A stretch of DNA of 64,000 nt, from assembly GCF_902806685.2 (NCBI RefSeq), contig NC_048537.1, positions 17,320,720 through 17,384,719 on the forward strand, read 5' to 3'. This DNA is from Maniola hyperantus (lineage: Eukaryota; Arthropoda; Insecta; Lepidoptera; Nymphalidae). The notes under the pieces were generated by a model. It made no database searches. It was given only the letters and a program-made list of their open reading frames with translations, and was not told the origin of the DNA. Of the stretch, positions 31,130 through 42,899 are shown in pieces. Every line of letters starts with the position of its first letter. Position 1 is the stretch's first letter. The position numbers and the translations under genes were made by a program.

Positions 31130-31930
31130 GATTGACGAAACTGACTAAGAATGATGTCAGAATAATCGTCTATTGGACTGTGGTTGCCAGCCAGGTAACC
31201 TACCAGTGTGCCTGGGTGCTGCTGGCCCTTTTGGATGCGTCCGAGGGGAAGAACAGTGTCCGGTCGGTGCACCACGGTAACATGGCTAGGAATTTCTCTT
31301 CGGGGACATTTTTGGCTATGGCTAATGACCTGGCTTTTAAGTAATTAAATACTTATCACTTGCATTAACGGTGAAGAAAAACATCGTGAGGAAACATGCA
31401 TGCCTGAGAGTTCTCCATAATGTTATCAAAGGTGTGTGAAGTCTACCAATCGGCACATGGCCAGCGTGGTAGACTATGGCCAAACCCTTCTCACTCTGAG
31501 AGGAGACTCGTGCTCTGTAGTGAGCCGGCGATTGGTTGATCATGAATGACCTGGCAGGGGGGGAGAATTCTCCGCATGTCCCTCTGCCTAGCAGAGGGCA
31601 CAGTGGACGAGGCGAATGATGGGACGCGGGCGACGTGCGCGGGATCCCGTTGTCGCCCGTTGGGTCCCCGGGAGCGGGAGGCGCACATTGTTGGTGCGCC
31701 TCGGACGTGCGGTGGGGGACTTTGTACCTTGGACGATCTAATACTGAGTGGAGGGTCTGCCTCGGCGGCCGTCGCTGGCTGGGTCGCAGTTGATTGCTTC
31801 GGTGTTCCCGTGACCCAGTCGCCAGGCGACGCGACGCGCAGGACAGGAGCGCCGCTGGGTTTTAGTGGGTATTTCCCAGCGATAAAAAAGGCTATTGGAC
31901 TAAAACTCCGTGGGTGAAGTTGGGAACAAA
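31130..31930 (+). pseudogene. Non-LTR retroelement 3' remnant, split by a SINE
   Basis: GC-rich block whose two parts (31130-31333 and 31545-31930) rejoin at AATGACCTGGC. The end contains GTTTTAGTGGGTATTTCCCA and AACTCCGTGGGTGAAG, a 3' end I associate with R1-type LINEs of Lepidoptera (from memory). The open frames are not convincing proteins. Confidence 0.6.
31334..31544 (+). repeat. SINE C, 5'-truncated, with 11-base target duplication
   Basis: AATGACCTGGC occurs at 31323-31333 and 31545-31555. Between them is the family C body from TAATTAAATACTTATCACTT to GGTTGATCATG. The tRNA head is missing. Confidence 0.9.
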
Positions 31931-32480
31931 ACTAGTAAAAAAAGAAAACATCGTAAGAGATATTTAAGGCCATAAATTCAAATTACATCAATTGAGTATG
32001 TTCGTTAAGTTTCTAAATACATTAAAAATGTATACACAATATCTCAGTGCTCGGGCTTAGGGCCACTTTCCCTACAATAAATCTTTTAAGACCCTCAAAT
32101 TTGTAAAGCAGCATGCAAGGGACCTCACATGGTGATTTTATAGTTTTAAGTGTACCTTAACTTAAAAAATTATAAATAAGAGCCGTGAAGGATCATGTGT
32201 GGGTTTTCAAGTCGTGGGACATGAATTTTCTAATCGTGGCCAGATAAATATCTGGGTGTTCTATAGAACCTTCTCGTCGTCAACCGGTAGACGTCTACAG
32301 CGTGCTGATTCGCTAACTCAGTGACCAACGATGAATGATAGACACAGAGCTCATTTGATATTCATTTTTGATCCATTGAAGGTTTTCTACGAATAATCAT
32401 AGTTTTGCCATGTCCGTCTGTCTGTTCGCGGCTTAGCTCAGACACTCTTAGTAAGAACTAGAAAAGAAAGCTGTAATTTG
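31931..32480. other. Unassigned DNA
   Basis: A RTE tail scrap (CGTCAACCGGTAGACGTCTA) near 32277-32300; nothing else. Confidence 0.45.
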
Positions 32481-32481
32481 G

Positions 32482-32690
32482 CATAGATATCTAAATATAT
32501 AAAAAGAAAAGGTAACTGATTGACTGATTTATCAACGCACAGCTCAAACTACTGGACGTATCGGGCTGAAATTTGGCATGCAGATTGCAGATAGCCTTAT
32601 GACGTAGGCATAATAGCTAAGGGGGTGAAATAGGGGTTTGAAATTTGTGCAGTCAGCGCGGACGAAGTCGCGAGCATAAGCTAGTACAAT
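32482..32690 (+). repeat. Helitron-like element (type A), internally deleted
   Basis: TCTAAATATATAAAAAGAAA to GCGAGCATAAGCTAGT; lacks part of the middle. Confidence 0.88.
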
Positions 32691-32814
32691 ATATTCATAT
32701 AAATCATGTCGAAAAAGTGAAAAATCAAATGTTCAAATAAATTTGATTTAGGGTACACGTAAATTGGGGCCACACAATTCGCGATATATCACGAACATTG
32801 ACTTATGTATTACT

Positions 32815-32948
32815 TCGTATGGACAGGGTTATTAAACAAACAAAATGGCACCGTGGTTTTCATTAGTATCTAAGAGATGGTGCTGATTTATTTGGTTCCT
32901 AAACCGTGAAAAATTTTGTTCGCTTGAGGCTTGTATCTTGTCATTTAT

Positions 32949-32987
<39 letters not shown>

Positions 32988-33080
32988 TAATATAATAAAT
33001 ATATATATATATATTTCTTTCTACCTATTTGTAAATTTGGCTGAATAAAAGGTTTTTATTATTATTATTATTATTATTCA
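32815..33080. repeat. Dispersed repeat plus AT and ATT microsatellites
   Basis: Partner of 11396-11590 (to 32945), then (AT)n 32947-32981 and 33000-33015, and (ATT)n 33057-33079. Confidence 0.7.
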
Positions 33081-33084
33081 TTAT

Positions 33085-33550
33085 AGGTATACGCTTGACC
33101 ACAATCACACCTGATGGGAAGTGATGATGTGGCCTAAGATGGGACGCGTTTACCTAGAAGATGCCTATTCACTCTTGTTTTTAAGATACCTGGGTTGTAA
33201 TTGGTAGGAAACACATATCGATGATCACGAATAATTTGCCGAACCCCTAGCAGAGCCGAACCATATTATAATGATGTCATTATTTCACTCGCGATCAGCA
33301 AATGGGAGAAATCGTTTCATTCAGAAAGCTTTTAAAATGTCACAGCACAGCTGATGAGTGTTATTAGCGACACAACAGAATGGGATGTGAAAATAAGCAG
33401 CATTAACGTGCAGCCGGACTTTATGCTAGGGTTGCCACTGGATAGCTAGATGCCAAGATATTTTCGTTATGGATTTTGTTATTTATTTTAGGGTAAACTA
33501 AATAATGACCTGTTTTCGGGGCCCCTGGGATTTCAGGGGCTGTAAACCCC
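33085..33550. other. SINE D scrap and unassigned DNA
   Basis: CACACCTGATGGGAAGTGAT (33105) is a diverged reversed piece of SINE D; the rest is unassigned. Confidence 0.45.
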
Positions 33551-33555
33551 CATAA

Positions 33556-33578
33556 CCCCCCCCCCCCCCCCCCCCCCC
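33556..33578. repeat. 23-base C homopolymer
   Basis: Uninterrupted C run, unusual in an AT-rich window. Confidence 0.95.
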
Positions 33579-34214
33579 GCTACGGCCAAGATTAGTAGTA
33601 TGGATCATTTTTACGATTAAAAAGCACTTATAAAACTTCTATTCTATTATACCTACACACGACTGCCAAAAAAGCAGTGACGTGTTTTCTTTGTTCAACC
33701 ATAACTTTTCTAAATGCCAGAACATGGGGTCTCGTTAGAATCCCATACTATCCCGAGTGACATTGGACTATATTTTTTAAATTCAACATGACAGGGCAGT
33801 CGTATTTTCTTTTTTAGTTTTTTGTCAATCGTGAAATTTTCGGGAGATTTTGAAATTTTTAATTGTCAAAATATTATTTAATAGTGATTTCAGTGGAAAA
33901 ATAGCAACAATGACGATAAAATATTATTGCAAAAATAAATACTTAATATATTGTGTAAGACAATAATAATAATGTGTTTCGTATGCGTACCAACCCTACG
34001 CATGGAAGGCAAAAGTGCATAGCAATAGAGAATTTTCTCTGTCCGCGGAGAAATAGCGCTGCGCCCGCGCACGCCAACTTTCCTTATATAGTCATAATTC
34101 ATAGATACGTTGTAGCTAGCGCTGGATATAGCGTCGAAGAACCGATTGATGGCTCAATCGAATTGCAGCTCGCTTTTGCATATCTTAAAAATCCTAACTT
34201 TGTTTAAAGTTAGG
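33579..34214. other. Unassigned DNA with a short GC-rich stretch
   Basis: 34040-34085 is GC-rich; AAATCCTAACTTTG / AAAGTTAGGATTTT forms a perfect stem at 34189-34220. Confidence 0.5.
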
Positions 34215-34560
34215 ATTTTTTGGGTTCCGTACCTTTAAAGGAAAAAGGAACTATCACTTCGTTGTCTGTCTGTCTGTCCGTCTGTCCGTTGTGTCTGTCG
34301 AGAAAACCTATAGGGTACTTCCCGTTGACTTAGAATCATGAAATTTGGTAAGTAGGTAGGTCAAAAGGAAAACCGGAACCCTTATAGGATCACTTTGTTG
34401 TCTGTCTGTCAAGAAACCTACAGGGTAGTTCCAAAAGAATATTAGCCAAGTTCATCATGATGACTAATATCCCCCATTCCCCTCCAACTAAGCGCTAAAC
34501 TCTGGAAACCTTTCGGATTTGATTCCGCTCCTTTAAATGTTGAACTATTGAGGTTCTATG
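34215..34560 (-). repeat. Family B pieces followed by SINE P
   Basis: Two reversed B starts in tandem (34224-34360 and 34363-34430), then reversed SINE P (ACTAATATCCCCCATTCCCC, GATTCCGCTCCTTTAAATGT) to 34560. Confidence 0.7.
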
Positions 34561-34924
34561 ACATTGAAACCTAGATAAAACAATGCTTATTACGTAATAT
34601 TATACACTTTTAATAAAGTATAATTGGATACATTATTGGATTAACTAATCGCATACCTAAAATCTCAGATAACATAACTCTATCGTTGGTAATATTTACC
34701 TTATTTGCTGAGCGAACATGTGGAAAGCAATTAATTGGCGTAAAATGCAAATAATGAGTTAACAATAAAATTATAAGTACCAGTTTATACGCATTTTAAA
34801 ATTTTTATACATTAATTTTAATTAGTATAATGGTAAATTAGTATATTAGGTAGTGAAAATATTTTGTAAGATGCATCTTTGAATAAGATAAAGAAGGAAA
34901 GTTTTATATTCAAATATACTTTGA
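34561..34924. other. AT-rich DNA, nothing recognised
   Basis: No supported feature. Confidence 0.5.
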
Positions 34925-35135
34925 CAGCCATGATAGCGTAGTAGTCAAAATGTCCGCCTCGTATTTGTGAGGTTGGGAGTTCGATCCCGGGCAGCTCTAA
35001 CTTATCACTTGCTTTTTAACGGTGAAGGAATACATCGTGAGGATACCTGCATGCCTGAGAGTTCTACATAATGTTCTCAAAGGTATATGAAGTCTGCCAA
35101 TATATGCACTTGGCCAGCGTGGTTAACCATGTCGC
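34925..35135 (+). repeat. tRNA-headed SINE, family C
   Basis: GCCATGATAGCGTAGTAGTC (A box, mutated), GAGTTCGATCCCGGG (B box), ending AGCGTGGTTAACCATGTC. Internal deletion. Confidence 0.85.
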
Positions 35136-35154
35136 TAGTAGTAAATATTCATTA

Positions 35155-35560
35155 ACTTGATTAATAATTTTGACCTTTTTGAAAAGTGGCTTAATTTGAT
35201 CCTAAAGTGATAATAAATTACTAAAAATTCACAAAAATTTTATTCGATCGATAAAGAGGTGCAATAAAAATGCAAAAACGCTACCCGTCATCTTTATATG
35301 TTCATGAGCTGTGATGACGTCACACGGATTAGTAAGCAACGGTGCTTTCTTAGTGAAATACATACTTACAACTTCAACAAACCATGTGACGTCACAGTCG
35401 GAATTAACATGGCGGCTACGGTATCATGCGTTTTGGATATTAAGTAGGTAGGTACTTTGGGGAACAGATAAAGTGAAATCTTTAAAATGAATTATAAAAT
35501 TCATTGCATAATAATTTGATAAACTGAAATTAACATTTTTCGTCTGCTTCTGGCTAATAC
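35155..35560. repeat. Dispersed repeat with two TGACGTCA sites
   Basis: TTAATTTGATCCTAAAGTGA and TTTTATTCGATCGATAAAG recur at 63780-63850. TGACGTCA occurs near 35323 and 35387. Confidence 0.55.
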
Positions 35561-35576
35561 TATCTTGTTTATACAT

Positions 35577-35770
35577 CTCTATATATAAAAATGAATCGCT
35601 GAATGTGTTGCTGATCGCAAATCTCGAGAACAGCTGAACCGATTTCGCTTATTCTTTTTCATAATATTCCTTGAAGTATGGGGATGGTTCTTACGGAGAG
35701 AATAAATTTAAAAAACTCCTGAAAAAGAATCGACTGTTAGGCGGTACGAAGTTCGCCGGGGCAGCTAGTT
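35577..35770 (+). repeat. Helitron-like element (type 2)
   Basis: TCTCTATATATAAAAATGAA to GGCGGTACGAAGTTCGCCGG and GCAGCTAGT. A GGCG/CGCC hairpin lies just before the end, as expected for Helitrons. Confidence 0.8.
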
Positions 35771-36009
35771 TTTAGATATTTTTTTACTTGGTGTAAAATA
35801 CCGTATTGTTTTAAGAGACGACTTTCAAATGAAATGTAAATATTCCTCCTCACAATCCCACCACGTATGTTAATACAAGTTACTCGAATGTTGTTGGAAT
35901 AACTTAAGAAAAGTTTCCCTGGCGCGCTCTCCAGCGCTCTACATACAAACGTAGCTTGCTTCTGACTTGAAAATCAACCAAACTCAATACCATATGTATT
36001 TGTAAACTA

Positions 36010-36100
36010 GTTTATGCCGGCGACTTAGTCCGCATGGACTACTCAACCCTTACCGCGCACCCTAAGGGTTGAATTTTAAAAATCCTTTCTTAGCGGATGT
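36010..36100 (-). repeat. Helitron type A fragment
   Basis: CTAGTTTATGCCGGCGACTT, AAGGGTTGAATTTTAAAAAT, TTTCTTAGCGGATGTC. Confidence 0.7.
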
Positions 36101-36156
36101 CTTCGTGGCGTTAATAATTAAAATAAATATTTTAAAAATAAATAAAAATATTTTTG

Positions 36157-36210
36157 TTTAATTACATATTCCCTTTAATAATGAATTCTTAAAGGGAATG
36201 TGTAATTAAA
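36157..36210. repeat. Short palindrome
   Basis: TTAATTACATATTCCCTTTA pairs with TAAAGGGAATGTGTAATTAA around GAATTC. Confidence 0.8.
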
Positions 36211-36704
36211 GTTCGAGTGTACAACTTATTTTAGGCATCGGTGGCTTAACCTAATCTTGGCTGTAATTTTTGGTGAAACAATAAATGATTTATTATTTTG
36301 TTGAAACAATAAATTATTTATTTATTATTCTAGCCCCATAAACCGCCGTTATACAAAAAATCACGTCATTCTATTACTACAGTCCAGGACCCTATTAGTT
36401 TGTGTTTCTATCCAACATGCATTGATTCGTTGATATTCAATTGAGAACCAAACTAGGTTTGTCTGGAGCGCGCAACGAATGAACTCCTCATAAAGTGGAG
36501 TAGCAAGATCACGCAGCATACAATTACATACAATCACCGGCCATTATCATAACGAGTGGGCACAACAATGGGTGCGAAGACGGACACCCTGATTTACAAT
36601 TAAAAATGAGTTTAGTAGCAACAATATAATTTTGTTTACATAAACATTAAGTCGTCTATTCCACCTAGTGGGGGGTCTGCCAACGCTACTCTTTGGTGCT
36701 ATTT
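36211..36704. other. Unassigned DNA
   Basis: A TTATTTATTATT run near 36285-36325 and a RTE scrap (CCACCTAGTGGGGGGTCTGC) at 36661. Confidence 0.45.
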
Positions 36705-37000
36705 TTAGGGTTCCGTACCCCCAAAGGCAATACAGAACCCTTATAGTATCATTTCGTTGTCTGTCTGTCTGTCAAGAAACCTGCAGGGTACTTCCCGTTG
36801 ACCTAGAATCATGAAATTTGGCAGGTAGGTAGGTCAGGGCAGGTAGTTTACTCAGATACAAGTTAGCCCTTAACTGCAATAGTAAGTGATGATGCACTCT
36901 AGTCTCTATGGAAGGGGGCTAACCTGGAAGGGGTATGGCAGTTTTTATTAAACCCATGGCCCATTGGTTTCTACACGGCATCGATCGTAGGCACGCTAGG
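36705..37000 (-). repeat. Family B piece followed by SINE D piece
   Basis: B (36708-36836, reversed) then SINE D 3' part (36840-36990, TTAGCCCTTAACTGCAATAG). Confidence 0.75.
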
Positions 37001-37089
37001 CCGCACACTATTGCTATGTCGCGTTTGGTTTTTGTTATTTTGAGGTGATCACAATTGCCAACTGACTCCCGTTGCCTACATCTCACCTA

Positions 37090-37232
37090 CAGTGGCGTGC
37101 AGCTCATAGAAGCATAAACACACTGCTTACCCTCATTGTTATAAATCAATGCTTATTTTTCATTATAACCTGCCGTAAAATAAGTTCATACCTAAATGCA
37201 TACCCTGTCTTGTACTCCTGTGCACGCCACTG
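37090..37232. mobile_element. hAT-type MITE with perfect 8-base target duplication
   Basis: CAGTGGCGTGCA / TGCACGCCACTG termini, flanked by CTCACCTA at 37082-37089 and 37233-37240. Confidence 0.93.
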
Positions 37233-37244
37233 CTCACCTACATC

Positions 37245-37765
37245 ATTATCATGATCAACCCATTGCCGGCTCACTACAGAGCACGGATCTCCTCTCAGAG
37301 CGAGAAGGGTTTTGGCCATAGTCTACCACGCTGGCCATGTGCGGATTGCTAGACTTCACACACCTTTGAAAACATTATGGAGAACTTTCAGGCATGCAGG
37401 TTTCCTCACGATGTTTTCCTTCACCGTTAAAGCAAGTGATATTTAATGGATAAAACGCACATAACTCAGAAAAGTTAGAGGTGCGTGCCCGGGATCGAAC
37501 CCCCGACCTCCGATGAGAAGGCAGACGTCCTAACCGTCCGTCCTTTTGTCTGGTGGGAGGCTTCGGCCGTGGCTAGTTACCACCCTACCGGCAAAGCTGT
37601 GCCGCCAAGCGATTTAGCGTTCCGGTACGATGCCGTGTAGAAACCAAAGGGGTATGGGTTTCATAAAAACTGTCATACCCCTTCCAGGTTAGCCCGCTAT
37701 CATCTTAGACTGCATCATCACTTACCACCAGGTGAGATTGCAGTCAAGGGCTAACTTGTATCTGA

Positions 37766-37801
<36 letters not shown>

Positions 37802-37815
37802 ACTAGGCTTATCAC
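37245..37815 (-). repeat. SINE C interrupted by SINE D
   Basis: Reversed family C from CATGATCAACCCATTGCCGG to GACGTCCTAACC, resuming as CCACTAGGCTTATCAC at 37799. The interruption is the forward SINE D at 37543-37799. Confidence 0.9.
37543..37799 (+). repeat. SINE D inserted in SINE C, 32-base A-tail
   Basis: 5'-truncated family D from TTTTGTCTGGTGGGAGGCTT to GGGCTAACTTGTATCTGAAT plus A-tail (37768-37799). AACC on both sides fits a target duplication. Confidence 0.88.
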
Positions 37816-38160
37816 ATCCCACCTAGATTATTCATTAATTCAGTAAAACACGTCCCACATTCTTTCCCCCCGCCCCGATCCATGAATGCGTGACAGGAGC
37901 AACAAGAAATGACCAATATGCCAATGGCTGGCTGCTGGCGGTTGGCACGGAAGCACTGAGAGCATAATTTTCCACGTCCGTGCGCCGACTGCGGGAGAAC
38001 CGTTAACATCTTAATGATGCCCGCCGGCGGCGACGCAACGCTGCGGCGGACTCATTTGCTTGTGACTAGGTTTTAATGCGACTTCTATTGTGTTGAACTT
38101 AGATTTAAGTTGTCAAAAATATGGATTAAGTTAAAAAAAATATATAACCAAGCTAACTCG
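37816..38160. other. Unassigned DNA
   Basis: GC-rich patch at 37970-38050 (CCGCCGGCGGCGACGCAACG); no feature assigned. Confidence 0.4.
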
Positions 38161-38164
38161 GTAT

Positions 38165-38382
38165 TATCCTACTAATATTATAAATGTGAAAGTGTGGATG
38201 TTTGTTACTCAATCACGCAATAACTACTGGACGGATTTGGCTGAAATTTGGAATGAAGATAGATTATACCCTGGATTAATACATAGGCTACTTTTTATCC
38301 CGGAAAATCAAAGAGTTCCCGCGGAATTTTAAAAAAAACGTAAATCCACGCGGACGAAGTTGCGGGCATCAGCTAGTGTTTC
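38165..38382 (+). repeat. Helitron-like element (type E)
   Basis: CTACTAATATTATAAATGTG to GCGGACGAAGTTGCGGGCAT and CAGCTAGT. Confidence 0.88.
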
Positions 38383-38669
38383 TATAATTTCGTAAAAATA
38401 TTAAAATGCATACTATAAAACTTGTAATTTTGTCAACCACTTTTTTTTTAAGGATGAAGAAAAAGCTTTGTTGTTTTTATTATTATGGTTTAAAACCTAG
38501 GAACTGTACGAAGGAAATTTGTCACAGAGACAGCTTGTAGGAGAAGGAGATCTTCTAAGGTTACTTTTTGTCCTGAAAAATCAAAGATATCTCACGGGAT
38601 TTAAAAAAAACCCGAAGAAGTCGCGAGCGTCATCCATACTTATTACTTATAATTATATAATATAACTTA

Positions 38670-38888
38670 TTTATAATCCATACTATAATATTACAAATGC
38701 GCTGTCTGTCTGTCTGCTAGCTTTTCACTGCTCAACCGTTCAACCGATTTTGACGAAATTTGGTACAGAGATAGCTTGCATCCCGGGGAAGGACATAGGC
38801 TACTTTTTATCCCGGAAAATTCAAGAGTTCCCACGGGATTTTTAAAAAGCTAAATCCACGCGGACTAAGTCGCGGGCATCATCTAGTA
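38670..38888 (+). repeat. Helitron-like element (type E)
   Basis: ACTATAATATTACAAATGCG to GCGGACTAAGTCGCGGGCAT and CATCTAGT. A third, decayed relative lies between (38440-38635). A SINE D scrap follows at 38896-38970. Confidence 0.88.
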
Positions 38889-39340
38889 CTTTTTATCGGG
38901 CTAACTCGGAAGGGGTAGGTAATAGGTATGGCAGTTTTATTAAACCCATACCACTGATCGGTTTCTACTAAAGATGGGCGTTATTGGCTATTTATGTCAA
39001 CGGTTAATCAACAGTTATTTAGTTTCAATACCGATATTGATAACCGTTGCCGAATATCGGTAGGTATCAGAGTTGTGTTTCAACTAATTTAATATGCGCA
39101 ACGCGCAGCGGTTTCCGTATTAGTAACTAAGCTAGCTGCCGTATCAATACCGTCTGTATAGCTAGCGCGCGCATATTCAGTAAAATAAAACCAATTTTAC
39201 TTTCATGAATATCGTGAAGTAATCACAACCTTAAGTTCATAGCAGCAAAGTTTAATTTGATCATTGACATAGGTCAAACTATAGTGGACGCCTGCACAGA
39301 TAGTTTGCCACAGTCCAGTTAACCAAAAACATTTCACGAA

Positions 39341-39480
39341 GATTGATAAACCAAAGAGGACCTTATCTCTATTACTCTAAGGCTAACTGTATTAAGATTG
39401 ATAGATCAAAGTGTAATGGACAAGTACTTGTACAGTTAAGCCTTAGCGTAATAGAGATAAGGTCGGCTTTGGTTTACCAA
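39341..39480. mobile_element. Foldback MITE
   Basis: TTGATAAACCAAAGAGGACC left and TTGGTAAACCAAAGCCGACC right (reversed), with TTATCTCTATTAC in both arms. Confidence 0.78.
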
Positions 39481-39744
39481 GTTCTTAGTTACTAAGCCGG
39501 TAGCCAATAACCGCTCCTTCTCAGCTTTCAGTGAAAGAAAGAAAGAGAAGGCATAATTATTGCGTTTCTAGTTACCAAAAAACCAAACAATGCATTGTCA
39601 GTTGCCAGTTGGCAGCGTTGCGTTATCAGGTGGTTCGTCATAGATGTTAACTGAAAACCGTTGCTAGCTACGACAATAACGCTACGGTACGCTATAGGCA
39701 CGGCAGCGGTTTTCAGTTAAGTTTAGCTATAGCGGACACATGTC
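39481..39744. other. Unassigned DNA
   Basis: Diffuse inverted motifs (GTTAACTGAAAACCGTTGCT at 39648, GCGGTTTTCAGTTAAGTTTA at 39706) suggest another small foldback element. Confidence 0.45.
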
Positions 39745-39955
39745 TAGTTTCTACACAGCATCGTACCGGAACACCAAATCGCTTGGCGGCACGGCTTTGC
39801 CGGTGGGATGGTAACTAACCACGGTCAAAACCTCCCACCATATCAGGCCAGAAAAATTTAGAAAATATAATTCTAAATTGTCCCTGCCGGGAATCGAACC
39901 GAACGACCCATTTATAAGACCACAGCGCTTACCACTGCGCCAGGGAGGTCGTCAA
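39745..39955 (-). repeat. tRNA-headed SINE, family D, partial
   Basis: GTTTCTACACAGCATCGTAC to CACTGCGCCAGGGAGGTCGT. Confidence 0.85.
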
Positions 39956-40844
39956 AAGTGTATTTTTGACACAACGATTAAAGTGTAATTGTACATACAT
40001 AAAGACACAACACAGAGAAACGAGTTGTTAATCCTCTAATGCTTGTGGGATAGTAGGTATTCCTAGATACTACCACAATAACTTGCCTTTGATGTATGTA
40101 TTATGTATTGAAAACGCGTTCATCCGCCGTCATTTGCATTGTGCGTGAGGCATTATCGTTCGTGCGGGCTGAATATCTATATCATCTATGGGCTGAATAG
40201 AGTTATTAGCTTTTAATGGTAGCAGTTTTTATAGCTTTTTTTTTATAAGCCTACCTCTAAATTTTTTCTTTTTCTTTAATATATATATATATATATATGT
40301 TTTTTAATATACTTTTTAATTATTTTTTTCCTTATATAGGTACTTCTTTTTTTTGTATTTTTTTTGTATTTTTTTTTTAATATATATATTATTGCTTATT
40401 TGGTATATCTTTTTTTCTCTGACCTATCTAACTCTAATTTTTCAGAGGTCATCTCAAACGCGGGCAAAGGCCTCCCCCTTTATCTTCCGGGTTAAAATGT
40501 TTGAGTAAATTTCCTTTGTTTTTGTTACGTATATTCTGAAGTTCAGGGGGGTGGTAGTCGCTAACTCCCTCGGTGACCAGCCGTCGTGGGAGTTTAATAT
40601 AGTTTTTTATAGCTAGTTAAAGTTTAATAAGCTATCTTGTTCTGGTGTAAACAGGTTACTTCTTGCTACTCACTCTAGGATGAGCTGATAGAAATAACGT
40701 CCGCGCCAAAAAACTGCATATTTACGGTCGGGCTTAGAATTCCAGTAGCGGTTCCGCAAAACTGCTGCATCAAAAACCAATCGCACATATGACCTTTTTC
40801 TATAAACAAGCCACACAGACACACACACAACGCTCAGGTGTGTC
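39956..40844. other. AT-rich DNA, nothing recognised
   Basis: (AT)n at 40279-40298, T-rich tracts 40300-40420; no gene. Confidence 0.5.
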
Positions 40845-41152
40845 ATCATCATCATCATGATCAACCCATCACCGGCTCACTACAGAGCGCGGGTCTCCTC
40901 TCAAAGTGAGAAGGGTTTTGGCCATAGTCTACCACGCTGGCCACGTGCGGATTGGTAGACTTCACACACCTTTGAGAACATTATGGAGAACTTTCAGGCA
41001 TGCAGGTTTCCTCACGATGTTTTCCTTCACCGTTAAAGCAAGTGATATTTAATTAATTAAAACTCTGAAAAGTTAGAGGTGCGTGCCCGGGATCGAACCC
41101 CCGACCTCCGATTAGAAGGCGGACGTCCTAACCACTAGGCTATCACTGCTTA
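40845..41152 (-). repeat. tRNA-headed SINE, family C, near full length
   Basis: ATC run, CCCATCACCGGCTCACTACA, to CGTCCTAACCACTAGGCTAT. Confidence 0.9.
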
Positions 41153-41239
41153 TATTGCAGGTGTGTAATGCAAGCGAATTCAATCATTAAGGTGCTAAAC
41201 GAGTTTTAGCTTTTGACTGTACAACTGCGAACTTCCTTT

Positions 41240-41905
41240 TTTAACCGACTTCAAAAAAAGGAGGAGGTTCTCAATTCATCGGAATCTTTTTTTTATTTTT
41301 TTTATTTTTTATGTATGTTCCCCGATTACTCGAAGACGCCTGGACCGATTTTGAATTTTTTTTTTGTTTGAAAAGATATACTTCAAAGTTGGTCCCATTT
41401 AAATTTGGTGAAGATCTGATGAACATCTTCGAAGATAGATACTGGAACTCCTCAACGGATAAGAGTAAATTGCTCGCGATCAGTGTAATAGCTTAGTAAA
41501 CAGTAGATTTTTAACCAGTCATAGCATAATTCCATGGGGCCACTAAAAATTGTGAAATAAATTTTTTTTACAAAAAAAATAAAAACCGACTTCGATACAC
41601 AAACACTAAAAATTGTAAAATAATTTAATTTATTACCGAATATATTACGTATACAAGAGTTAATTTAGTTTTCCATAATAATATTTTTTGGGGTAGGTGC
41701 CAATGAGGTGCCATTGTGGAGTCTCATAAAAATATGAAGTCTAGACGATTCGCGCAGCTAAAGCTAATTGGCACCGGCACCAAAAAATATTATTATGGAA
41801 CTATATTAACTCTTGTATACGTAATATATTCGGTAATAAATTAAATTATTTTTCAATTTTTAGTGTTTGTGTATCGAAGTCGGTTTTTATTTTTTTTGTA
41901 AATAA
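41240..41905 (+). mobile_element. Compound MITE with inner foldback (family I)
   Basis: Starts TTTAACCGACTTCAAAAAAA and ends CGAAGTCGGTTTTTATTTTT. The inner block 41578-41900 is a long palindrome (arms of about 115 bases, with ATTTATTACCGAATATATTA). A short ORF at 41311 is not conserved in the second copy. Confidence 0.85.
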
Positions 41906-42240
41906 TTTTTGATGTTGGATATAACAGGTGTAATTTTCAACAGCAATAAGCCTCAACAAGTGAAAGTAACTCCCTTACTGTTCCCCTTGACACCAGGCCA
42001 GCGCGCTGCATTCATGAGGCCATCACGTTTTACGATTCTCGCCATACTGCCATAAACTATGTGCACTGAGGTGTCGTGTCAATAGAGCGTGTCAATTACT
42101 CGTGGGCAAGGATTTTTACCCGATTGCGGCGAACCTCAAAGCAGGGTATCTGCAGTGTCAGCGCCAAAATGGCGAAAATCAAGTTGCCTTAAAAACAGGC
42201 GACAATCATAAGTCCAGCGTGTATTAGTAGAGGTCAGTGA
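41906..42240. other. Unassigned DNA
   Basis: No supported feature. Confidence 0.45.
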
Positions 42241-42664
42241 GTTTGAAGGGCTGAACTTCAATTCAATTCAATTTCTTTATTTTGCAGATACATATTTATT
42301 TACAGTAGATAATATGTACTTTCAGGATTTATTCCACACCCAGCCTGTTGAACTGAGATATAACAAGAATAACACAGACTTGGGCGCGTTTGGAACCCTC
42401 GTAGCTTTAGTTTTAAGTTCACGTAATACATTATCACCACTACATCATAATGTATTGCAAATTCAGCAATTGACTATCAGAAAGTGTATAGGTGTAATAA
42501 TACCCAATTTGAATAAAGGATTTAAGTTTAAAAAACGCATTAAAATAGATAAGCACTTATTCTATTTTTGCTTAAAATATTTTTTAGATTCTTTGTACAA
42601 ATTAGCTTGGGGCGCTTATTACGAAATTCGTTCCTCTAGTAATACCAATATGGCAACTCTCTGA
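42241..42664 (+). repeat. LINE-derived 3' tail and degraded ORF
   Basis: TTCAATTCAATTCAATTTCT at 42256 is a reversed LINE tail. The next open stretch (42314-42664) includes a block shared, reversed, with 12300-12345 (GGAACCCTCGTAGCTTTAG). The ORF is low-complexity and I do not call it a gene. Confidence 0.45.
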
Positions 42665-42899
42665 CTATAAGTATGAACTATGTTGGTAGTTATGTATGTA
42701 TTAAACAATGAAATTTTATGGAAAGCGAAATCGTATGCGTCATAAGTTTTAATTACGAGTATTGTGCCGCTGACCCACAGCCAAAACAACTGGACCTTCA
42801 CATAGGGGGCAAAGTGTGGGGCAAACATACCAGTTGTTTTTAACACCAGTAAAAATCGGTGCTTCGCACATTTTTTTTTTTGCACAAAGTATTAATACT

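Noticed and set aside
42314..42664. 116-codon host gene
   Set aside because: Part of it is shared in reverse with a LINE end at 12.3 kb; no start context or splice sites.
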